Shown here: positions 1 through 5,594 of the stretch, piece by piece
How positions within the stretch are numbered: the first letter of the stretch is position 1
Layout of the letters: each line of letters opens with the position of its first letter
Assembly (NCBI GenBank): GCA_023428365.1
Contig: JAEYYQ010000189.1
Location: forward strand, 1 to 8,860
Length of the DNA: 8,860 nt
Direction of reading: 5' to 3'
From: Pseudomonadota bacterium
Lineage (GTDB): Bacteria > Pseudomonadota > Alphaproteobacteria > Rhizobiales > Hyphomicrobiaceae
The notes under the pieces: generated by a model
Told to the model about the DNA's origin: nothing
Database searches by the model: none
Seen by the model: only the letters and a program-made list of their open reading frames with translations
Made by a program: the position numbers and the translations under genes

Positions 1-661
1 GCTGTTCCGTTTTGCTGAGCACATGATGCTCAAGCAGATCGCCTGTGCGCACGTCAACATAGGCAAGCGACGTCTCGATCGCATCGGGATTGAGAACACG
101 ACGCCCCCGGCCAAAATCCGGGTGCTCGATCAGGCCGCCGTTGGCGATCACCACGACGGGCTGACCGTGAAGAAACGCGAGATCATGTGGGCCAATGCCG
201 TACGAGGGAAACTCGCCGATGCGTTTGAAATTCGCAGCGACGTCGTAAACACCAATGATGCCGCGCGCATTCTCGAAATCATTTTCCGTCGCGTAAAGAA
301 GCCGCCCGTCTCGTGAGAAAACGCCATGGCCGTAGAAGTGGCGATCCTCGGGCGTCGAGAAAGAAATTGGAAGGGCGCTGCGATCCGCCGAAAACGCAAT
401 AGCGAAATTGCCGGGCCTGCGCGCGAACACCACGCATCGCCGTGTAACCGGGCACACGGTGATATCATGCCCGCGGTCCGGCAGGGGGACAGCGCGGACA
501 TCACGTCCATCTGCCGTGAAAATCGCTGCCGAAAAGGTACCATCGGCCCCCTTCCGAGCCGCGGCAAAGAAAACCGTATCCTTCTTGTCAGCCCAGGCAG
601 CCCCAGCACCCGCGAGAAGGCTGCAACTGCCAAGCAAGACCGTTCTGCGATCAATCACCAT
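1..661 (-). CDS. DUF1513 family exported protein, C-terminus cut by window edge
   Basis: The first 220 codons of a protein whose family is usually about 360 residues; the rest lies beyond position 1. The leader (residues 1-24) has a twin arginine at 5-6 (IDRRTVLLGS), a hydrophobic stretch and an AWA|DKK cleavage site, so Tat export to the periplasm is likely. Motifs I associate with DUF1513 follow: RHFYGHG (107-113), LLYATENDFE (121-130), GIIGVYD (134-140), RIGEFPSYGIGPHDL (147-161) and VIANGGLIEHPDFGR (171-185). The repeated short blocks look like beta-propeller blades, which is an inference. The ATG at 661-659 overlaps the stop of the preceding imelysin gene by 11 bp, suggesting translational coupling; only a weak AGGA lies 13 nt upstream. 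It is the last visible gene of the imelysin/di-haem operon. The molecular function of DUF1513 is unknown to me. An LGSC stretch at 10-13 resembles a lipobox but the hydrophobic segment before it is too short. Confidence 0.88.
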   Translation of the reverse strand, partial: MVIDRRTVLLGSCSLLAGAGAAWADKKDTVFFAAARKGADGTFSAAIFTADGRDVRAVPLPDRGHDITVCPVTRRCVVFARRPGNFAIAFSADRSALPISFSTPEDRHFYGHGVFSRDGRLLYATENDFENARGIIGVYDVAANFKRIGEFPSYGIGPHDLAFLHGQPVVVIANGGLIEHPDFGRGRRVLNPDAIETSLAYVDVRTGDLLEHHVLSKTEQ

Positions 662-1775
662 CGGACGAATTGAATCCTAGCGTAAGTCCCGCAGTCGCCG
701 CCATGAGGGTCGTGAGTTGGGCTCGTGCATTTTTCAACGGGAAACCCATTGAGATGAGGCGGACAGAAATATCCGGATCATCGAACGGCTTTGGCACACT
801 CACCAGACGCTTTGAAATAGTATGCGCCGTATTGATCTCGCTGAGCACCAGCTTTGCATTCGATTGCAGATTGATGACGCCTTTGGCGCGTCCCGTCCCG
901 ATGATGGCCTGCTGCATGCCGCCGGTCGTATAAAGATCGCGCAGCCCCTCGATATTCGCCGTCGTCAGCCGGAATGTGCGGCCGCTCCGTTCCAGCACGG
1001 CCGGCAATCTTCGTTTCTGCTTACCGAATCCCAAGGGCCCGGCGATCCGTTCCTCGCGGATACGTTCGAGCCCCTGATCCAACGACTTTGCGAGAACCTG
1101 CGTCACTTCGGAAGGCTTGAAGAACTGTGGATTATCCGGCCCCGGATTTAAAAGGAGACGGCGAAACCCATCCTCCTGTTTCCATTCATTCAGAATTTCC
1201 TGAGACCGCGCCTGCAAATTACCAGAAATGGCGAGGGCGAAGCGGCAGCGATGGTCCTGCGCCTCTGGAGCTTCGGATTTCCCACCCCGGTCCTGGAACA
1301 GGACGATTTCCAGGGCACTGAGTCCTTGAAGCGCCACGCTCTTGGACGCCAGCTTCTGCACATCCGTGACGTCAGGATCGCGCGTCTGCAGAGCCCTGGA
1401 GACCTGCCTCGCGCCCAGTCCGCGCCGATCGGGGAAGAACAAGATTCGCTCTGGCCGGTTTGCTTTTGTAATCGGCCCGAAATTAATGTGCTCGACGCGT
1501 CCCCAGGCCACGACGAAATCATCAAAGGCTTTTCCAACGCTTTTGGGAAGCGTGCGTGATGGTTTCGCGCAATACCGATCAATCGCTTGGGATAATCCTT
1601 TTGCCGCGCTCGCGAGCTTCTCGTAACCCGGCATGACATGCTTTTCGAGAACCTGATGGGCCAGCCTAGCATGATCAAACGGCTTGGCAGTCTCGAAGCT
1701 GGAAGCCTGGACCGTCGACATCGCCAGCCCAAAACCCAGGATCGCAAATTGCCGGATGAGACGTGCAGCAGTCAT
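651..1775 (-). CDS. Second, divergent imelysin family protein
   Basis: A 374-residue exported protein. Residues 1-25 form a signal peptide (RLIRQFAILGFGLAMSTVQA). The mature part starts with the imelysin-type helix HVMPGYEKLA (about 46-55), has RILFFPDRRG (110-119), GLSALE (151-156) and ends with LGFNSSDGD, a tail typical of this imelysin subgroup. In classical imelysins (M75, IrpA/EfeO-like) the central motif is GxHxxE; here the histidine is replaced by serine, so metal or substrate binding probably differs from the partner imelysin upstream. Two cysteines (69 and 177) could form a disulfide. Imelysins are periplasmic or surface helical-bundle proteins linked to iron uptake; peptidase activity is doubtful. 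ATG at 1775 is preferred over the adjacent TTG at 1778 because GAGGGG sits 5 nt upstream of it. It lies 9 bp after the di-haem oxidoreductase and overlaps DUF1513 by 11 bp. Confidence 0.9.
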   Translation of the reverse strand: MTAARLIRQFAILGFGLAMSTVQASSFETAKPFDHARLAHQVLEKHVMPGYEKLASAAKGLSQAIDRYCAKPSRTLPKSVGKAFDDFVVAWGRVEHINFGPITKANRPERILFFPDRRGLGARQVSRALQTRDPDVTDVQKLASKSVALQGLSALEIVLFQDRGGKSEAPEAQDHRCRFALAISGNLQARSQEILNEWKQEDGFRRLLLNPGPDNPQFFKPSEVTQVLAKSLDQGLERIREERIAGPLGFGKQKRRLPAVLERSGRTFRLTTANIEGLRDLYTTGGMQQAIIGTGRAKGVINLQSNAKLVLSEINTAHTISKRLVSVPKPFDDPDISVRLISMGFPLKNARAQLTTLMAATAGLTLGFNSSDGD

Positions 1776-1784
1776 CAAGGCCCC

Positions 1785-3311
1785 TCAAAGCGAATTGACG
1801 AACTCGACCAACCTTCGGCGATCATCAGATGACAGCGCCGCGAATGCATCACGGGCGGCCTGCGCCTCGCCGCCGTGCCACAGGATGGCTTCAGTGATAT
1901 TGCGTGCGCGGCCATCATGCAGAAAGAACGTGTGGCCGTTGACAGCCTCCGTCAGCCCAATCCCCCAAAGCGGCGCGGTGCGCCACTCGCGGCCATTGGC
2001 GACACCTTCCGGCATGCCGTCGGCAAGACCTTCCCCCATGTCGTGAAGCAGCAGATCAGTATAAGGCCAAATACGCTGGTTGCGCAGATGCGGATCGGGC
2101 GAGTCGTTGCCCGTCACGTGGCTGGGCACATGGCAACTCGCACAGCCGATCGTGTTGAAAATCTTTTTGCCGGCAACGACATCAGGCGCCGTCGGATTTC
2201 GTCGCGCCGGAACCGCAAGATTGCGTGCATAGAAGGCGACGAGATTAAGCAACGGACGATTGATCTCTTCGTTCGGTGCCTTCGCGGTCCCGCCATGTGG
2301 CGCCTGACGGCAGAACTCCTGCGCCGATGTACAATCTCCGTACGGATAAGGCGCCATCCAATTGCCGATGCCGATATCGCCCGTAAACGCTTCGGCGGAC
2401 TGCTGATGCACCGTCGGTTGACCGGCCTTCCAGCCAAAACGACCGAGCATCGGGCGCTTGTTCTCAACGGACCAGACACGATTGGCGCGTCCAGAGATGC
2501 CATCGCCGTCGCGATCGTCGGGGTCTTCGCGTGCCAGGATATCCGCCTCCGGAATAGCCTCCAGCAAACCCAGACCAATCATCTGCGGCGTCATACGCGG
2601 CGAGATCATCGTTTTCGGATGCATTGGACCGTAGCCGAGGTCGGCGATGCTGTAAGTCGGCTTACGCAGGCTCACCACCTCGCCACCGGCGAGCGTGACC
2701 GGTATTTCCTCATACGTGATGAGCATCCGGCCTTCGCCCTCATGGCCCTGCACGCCGAGCTCTTGAAGCTGAACGCCGTAGGTCGGTTCAGCAATGACAT
2801 TGCGGCGATGCTCGGCAATGGCGTTGCGCTGTTCTTCAGTTTCCGGTGGAATCGAAAGCCGAAGAAACATCGAAACCGAACGGTCTTCGATGTCCGTGCT
2901 TCGCGGCGGATTTCCGCGTCCGTCCTTCAGGTGACAGCTCTGACAGGCACGCGCATTGAACAACGGACCGAGTCCATCGGACGACTTGGTCGATGCCGGC
3001 GCCGACACCCAAAGCTTACGAAATACGCCGTTGCCGATTTTGAAATCGAGCTCTTTCGCAAACCCCATGTTCGCAGAAAACTGGGAGAATGCATCTGCTG
3101 TCGCTATGCCGGTATCGGTCGTGGCGTCACCGCCGGGTCGATCCTCACCGGTTTCCAGGACGTTGGCGTCAATCTCCGAACGGACAGCAGCGACCTGCTG
3201 GCCACTGCTGATTTGCGAATAGGCCGCGCCGCCGGCAAAAACCAGGACACCGGCGAGCAATCCTGGCAGCGCCGGCGCGATTTTTGTTATTACTCCCCGG
3301 CAATTCGCCAT
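1785..3311 (-). CDS. Di-haem c-type oxidoreductase (DHOR, COG3488 family)
   Basis: A 508-residue exported protein with two c-type haem sites: CQSCH at about 123-127 in the block GPLFNARACQSCHLKDGRG, and CASCH at about 390-394 near the C-terminal cytochrome c domain. Between them are DPDDRDGDGISGRANR (264-279), a calcium-loop-like acidic segment, and FGWKAGQPTVHQQSAEAF (292-309), both typical of the family once annotated 'thiol oxidoreductase' or di-haem peroxidase-like. Cysteines 327 and 334 may form a disulfide. A signal peptide covers residues 1-32 (VITKIAPALPGLLAGVLVFAGG core), so the haems are attached in the periplasm. The reading frame stays open upstream to 3434, but those codons overlap the preceding imelysin gene and would bury the signal peptide, so the ATG at 3311 is chosen; AAGGA lies 16 nt upstream, a rather long spacing. 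The 7-bp gap to the upstream imelysin implies one operon. A role in periplasmic electron transfer or iron redox chemistry is inference. Confidence 0.92.
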   Translation of the reverse strand: MANCRGVITKIAPALPGLLAGVLVFAGGAAYSQISSGQQVAAVRSEIDANVLETGEDRPGGDATTDTGIATADAFSQFSANMGFAKELDFKIGNGVFRKLWVSAPASTKSSDGLGPLFNARACQSCHLKDGRGNPPRSTDIEDRSVSMFLRLSIPPETEEQRNAIAEHRRNVIAEPTYGVQLQELGVQGHEGEGRMLITYEEIPVTLAGGEVVSLRKPTYSIADLGYGPMHPKTMISPRMTPQMIGLGLLEAIPEADILAREDPDDRDGDGISGRANRVWSVENKRPMLGRFGWKAGQPTVHQQSAEAFTGDIGIGNWMAPYPYGDCTSAQEFCRQAPHGGTAKAPNEEINRPLLNLVAFYARNLAVPARRNPTAPDVVAGKKIFNTIGCASCHVPSHVTGNDSPDPHLRNQRIWPYTDLLLHDMGEGLADGMPEGVANGREWRTAPLWGIGLTEAVNGHTFFLHDGRARNITEAILWHGGEAQAARDAFAALSSDDRRRLVEFVNSL

Positions 3312-3318
3312 CGGAGAA

Positions 3319-4623
3319 TTAGCGCTTTCCTTCAAGAGCCTTGCTGGGGTTGTCGAGACTGTCGGATCCTTCGAATTCGATGGCCCGCAGTTCCAGAACA
3401 GCAATGGCCCGCTCCAATTCCTTCGTGTGCGCAATCAAGGCACCGATGACGTCTTCGACGACTGCATTCCCCTCGGCATTGCCCTCGCCCAGCATTTGGT
3501 CGTAGGCCTCGATCGTTTCGGCGCGCGTCTTCAGCGTTTGCGCCTTGGCCGCCGTGTCGGCAAGCGCAGCACGAACGCGATCATCGATATCGGGTGACTT
3601 GGCGCGAACCAAGTCAGATACGCTCGGGCCACTCACCATGCTTCCATCCACGCGCTTGTAGCGACCGAGATAGACATTCTGGATGCCCATGATGTCGTAA
3701 AAGTGCGAGTTATGGGTGTTGTCGGAAAAGCAATCGTGCTCCTCCTCGGGATCGTGCAAAAGCAGGCCGAGCTTCATCCGCTCACCGGCCATTTCGCCGT
3801 AGGACAAGCTGCCAAGACCGGTGAATATCGCGGTCAAAGCCGCCGTATCGGACTTCGCAAGTTCCGCGCGTGCATCGCCGCCCTTTTTCCACTGCTCGAC
3901 CATCCAGGCGAGATCATCGACGAGCAGATCCGTAACGACCGTCAAATACTGACCGCGTCGATCGCAGTTGCCATTCGTGCATTTCGCCGTGTCGTAGTCC
4001 GTGGCTTTGCGATCACCGGACCCGGCGTCGGTGCCGTTGAGATCCTGCCCCCACAGCAAAAACTCGATCGCATGATAGCCGGTCGCAACGTTAGCCTCGA
4101 TTTTTTCGGCCTCATGGAGCGTATCGGACAGCAGCTCCTTCGTAATGCGGCTGGTATCGACCTTGCGGCCGTTGATGGTCAGCGACGTGTTTGCGATCAC
4201 ATTGGCGGCGTAAAGCGCATTGCTGTCCGACGCCGTACCGTAACTTTCGTCCACGTAATCGATCAGACCTTCATCAAGCGGCCAAGCATTCACCTTGCCT
4301 TCCCACTCATCGACGATCTTGTTGCCGAAGCGGAAGGCCTCGGTCTGCATGTACGGCGCGCGTGCCGCGAGCCAAGCCTCCCGCGCTGCTTTCAATGTTT
4401 CCTCGCTCGGCGAGGCCACCAGCTTGTCGACGGCTGCTTTCAGCGTTTTGGCAGTCGCCAGAGAGTCCTCATATCCGGCGAGCGCCAGATTGGCATAGTT
4501 GTCGACAACCTCAGGAACCGTTGCGGCCGACACCGACATGGGAAGGACAGCGGCTAGAGAAAACAAGGCCGCGACGCGGGCGATGATGATCCGCCTGGAA
4601 CATCCGGTACCGATGTGGAGCAA
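3319..4623 (-). CDS. Imelysin family protein, IrpA-like
   Basis: A 434-residue exported protein and first gene of the four-gene operon. Residues 1-33 are a signal peptide (RR at 10-11, hydrophobic core, VSA|ATVPE cleavage). Family landmarks are AARAPYMQTEAFRFGN (86-101), the WPLDEGLIDYV block (114-124), the imelysin GxHxxE motif as GYHAIE (182-187) followed by FLLWG, and a His/Cys-rich segment HDCFSDNTHNSHFYD (296-310) continuing into GIQNVYLGRY. Cysteines 215 and 220 may pair. IrpA of cyanobacteria is needed for growth under iron limitation, and family members bind metal with the GxHxxE region; direct peptidase activity is not secure. No ATG occurs in frame before the signal peptide core, so I choose the TTG at 4623, which has a strong AAGGAGG 4 nt upstream. 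It is probably membrane-anchored or periplasmic. Regulation likely comes from the 357-bp gene-free region upstream. Confidence 0.93.
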   Translation of the reverse strand: MLHIGTGCSRRIIIARVAALFSLAAVLPMSVSAATVPEVVDNYANLALAGYEDSLATAKTLKAAVDKLVASPSEETLKAAREAWLAARAPYMQTEAFRFGNKIVDEWEGKVNAWPLDEGLIDYVDESYGTASDSNALYAANVIANTSLTINGRKVDTSRITKELLSDTLHEAEKIEANVATGYHAIEFLLWGQDLNGTDAGSGDRKATDYDTAKCTNGNCDRRGQYLTVVTDLLVDDLAWMVEQWKKGGDARAELAKSDTAALTAIFTGLGSLSYGEMAGERMKLGLLLHDPEEEHDCFSDNTHNSHFYDIMGIQNVYLGRYKRVDGSMVSGPSVSDLVRAKSPDIDDRVRAALADTAAKAQTLKTRAETIEAYDQMLGEGNAEGNAVVEDVIGALIAHTKELERAIAVLELRAIEFEGSDSLDNPSKALEGKR

Positions 4624-4703
4624 GGTTGCCTCCTTGTATCGCCTCGTTGCTGGTTATCGCGCGCGCATCTATCGGCCGCCTCAACCAATCGGAGCAACGA
4701 CCA

Positions 4704-4727
4704 GCGAGTCCGTTATAGCTGACTCGC
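4704..4727. promoter_or_regulatory. Perfect 7-bp dyad around a TATAAC box, possible operator
   Basis: The arms GCGAGTC and GACTCGC match perfectly and flank a 10-nt spacer. On the minus strand the spacer contains TATAAC (4717-4712), five of six matches to a -10 box, lying about 90 bp before the imelysin start codon. No good -35 hexamer is found 16-18 bp upstream of it. The dyad could be an operator covering the promoter of the imelysin operon, or an RNA hairpin in its leader. It does not match the Fur, Irr or RirA box consensus forms I know, so the regulator is unidentified. Confidence 0.4.
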
Positions 4728-4782
4728 ACACTCGTAGGCCGAGCTGTCCCCGCAAACTTCGCGCGTTGGATAACTATTCGGT

Positions 4783-4811
4783 GAACTACGAAAGTGGAGT
4801 GAAAATGTCAA
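4783..4811 (-). promoter_or_regulatory. Possible promoter of the imelysin operon
   Basis: On the minus strand a perfect -35 hexamer TTGACA (4811-4806) is followed after 17 bp by TAGTTC (4788-4783), a poor -10 box (two of six matches). A second copy of TAGTT lies 12 bp downstream (4776-4772), about one helical turn away. Transcripts from here would have a leader of roughly 150 nt containing the 4704-4727 dyad. The TATAAC element inside that dyad is an alternative start point. Only the -35 box is convincing. Confidence 0.3.
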
Positions 4812-4923
4812 TAAATCTGCGCGACGGCAGGCACAGGCGGTAGGCTTCGGTCGCCGCCACTGGCCACGCTCGGGCGGGTCGGATTTTCATCTTTTCTACG
4901 CTCGGATCCGTGGGCAACGTGAA

Positions 4924-4949
4924 GCCGGGAGGCAATGTCGTCTCCCAGC
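4924..4949 (-). terminator. Possible hairpin terminator after dps
   Basis: About 30 bp past the dps stop, the minus strand reads GCTGGGAG, a 10-nt loop, then CTCCCGGC: an eight-pair stem including one G-U pair. The downstream sequence is only mildly T-rich (TTCACGTT) with no proper T-run, so it may be an inefficient terminator, a 3' stabilising hairpin, or neither. Confidence 0.3.
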
Positions 4950-4980
4950 TCCGATCGCTGTAGCGCAGCTGAACCTGGCG

Positions 4981-5457
4981 TCAGGCCTCGTGAGACCCGA
5001 TAAACCAGAGATCCTTGTCCACAGCGCGTGACACTTGCGTGAAGATATCGGCGGTGTCGGCATCCGACGCGTTATCGGCTTCATCGATCGCTGCACGGAC
5101 GGATTTCGCGAACGATCCGATCATCTCCGTCAGCGCCTTTATGTGATCAGCCTGATCTGTCGCTTCCACTGGATATTGGGGCATTTTGGTCGTTGAGGCG
5201 ACCGCTTGTGTGGTTCCCATCGCTTGCCCGCCAAGCTGGACAACCCGCTCCGCGATGGTATCGACATGATCGTCAAAGTGGCCGGAGACGTCATCGAACA
5301 ATTCGTGAAGCGCGATGAAATTCGGTCCTTTTATATTCCAGTGCGCCTGCTTGATCGCGAGCCGCACATCGATGGCGTCTGCCAGGCGGGCATTCAAAAG
5401 GTTAATCATGGCTTTGCTGGAATTGTGCGAGACACCGGGTGCGAAACTGCGGTTCAT
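4981..5457 (-). CDS. dps: Dps family mini-ferritin (stress DNA/iron protection)
   Basis: A 158-residue ferritin-like protein of normal Dps length. Dps forms a 12-subunit cytoplasmic shell that oxidises iron(II) with hydrogen peroxide and stores it as iron(III), limiting oxidative damage. The signature AHWNIKG..F..LH..F (38-54) is followed by DDHVDTIAERVVQLGG (62-77). The inter-subunit ferroxidase residues are all present: H39, H51, D55, D66 and E70 align with E. coli Dps H51, H63, D67, D78 and E82 at a constant offset of 12. The N-terminus (MNRSFAPGVSHNSS) is short and lacks the lysine cluster that gives E. coli Dps its DNA binding, so this protein may mainly handle iron and peroxide. The start ATG has AGGAAGAA upstream. 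It stands alone between the efflux operon and the imelysin operon, with an EcfG-like promoter in front. Confidence 0.95.
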   Translation of the reverse strand: MNRSFAPGVSHNSSKAMINLLNARLADAIDVRLAIKQAHWNIKGPNFIALHELFDDVSGHFDDHVDTIAERVVQLGGQAMGTTQAVASTTKMPQYPVEATDQADHIKALTEMIGSFAKSVRAAIDEADNASDADTADIFTQVSRAVDKDLWFIGSHEA

Positions 5458-5527
5458 GGTTTCTTCCTGTGTGTGGATCGGTTAGAGGCACCGCGCACCA
5501 TCGTCGGCACACGACCGCCTCCCGAAA

Positions 5528-5552
5528 AACGCGCAATCCTAATACTGGTTCA
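5528..5552 (-). promoter_or_regulatory. EcfG-type general stress promoter of dps
   Basis: On the minus strand TGAAC (5552-5548) is followed by 16 bp and CGTT (5531-5528). The alphaproteobacterial general-stress sigma factor EcfG recognises GGAAC-N16/17-CGTT, so this differs at one base. It would give a leader of about 60 nt before the dps ATG. dps is a known EcfG regulon member in several alphaproteobacteria, which supports the call. Confidence 0.5.
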
Positions 5553-5561
5553 TTCACCAAG

Positions 5562-5577
5562 GCGATCGGATGATCGC
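5562..5577. other. Small perfect inverted repeat downstream of the RND gene
   Basis: GCGATC, a 4-nt spacer, then GATCGC: a perfect 6-bp dyad starting about 18 bp after the stop of the pump gene and just upstream of the proposed dps -35 element. It lacks a T-run, so it is a weak terminator candidate for the efflux operon; an operator for dps is equally possible. Confidence 0.25.
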
Positions 5578-5594
5578 TGCCCATCGCCGGACTG

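Larger units (their letters stand above)
4624..4980. other. Gene-free region between dps and the imelysin operon
   Basis: No protein or RNA gene that I can recognise lies here. The region holds a hairpin just after dps (4924-4949), promoter-like elements for the downstream operon (4783-4811 and 4712-4717), a perfect dyad (4704-4727) and the AAGGAGG ribosome site of the first imelysin (just before 4623). The minus-strand frame in phase with dps stays open for 64 codons after the dps stop, ending at TAG 4788-4786; it lacks a convincing start and recognisable similarity, and may be chance or a decayed gene remnant. Confidence 0.6.

Noticed and set aside
3312..3434. Upstream extension of the di-haem oxidoreductase gene
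   Set aside because: It would overlap the imelysin C-terminus by more than 100 bp and put 41 polar residues before an obvious signal peptide.
1875..3449. Long plus-strand reading frame of 524 codons
   Set aside because: It lies antisense to the di-haem oxidoreductase, whose frame has two CxxCH sites, a signal peptide and family motifs. The plus-strand product is Arg- and His-rich with no recognisable domain, as expected of an antisense shadow in GC-rich DNA.
3703..4557. Plus-strand reading frame of 284 codons
   Set aside because: Antisense to the first imelysin, which has a clear GxHxxE motif and leader; the antisense product shows no domain or plausible ribosome site.
651..4623. Calling the imelysins peptidases (M75, insulin-cleaving)
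   Set aside because: The peptidase label is historical; the sequence shows a metal-binding-type motif in one protein and its loss in the other, so only the family name is used.
4772..4788. Direct repeat TAGTT-N7-TAGTT on the minus strand
   Set aside because: Five-base repeats one turn apart are common by chance; noted only as part of the promoter region.
4624..4900. Fur, Irr or RirA box upstream of the imelysin operon
   Set aside because: I looked for GATAAT-type Fur repeats, TTTAGAA-type Irr boxes and TGA-N9-TCA sites and found no convincing match; GATAACTATTC at 4769-4779 is too weak alone.
4896..5096. Minus-strand 66-codon reading frame across the end of dps
   Set aside because: It overlaps the well-supported dps gene in another frame, has no recognisable content, and ends in non-coding sequence.
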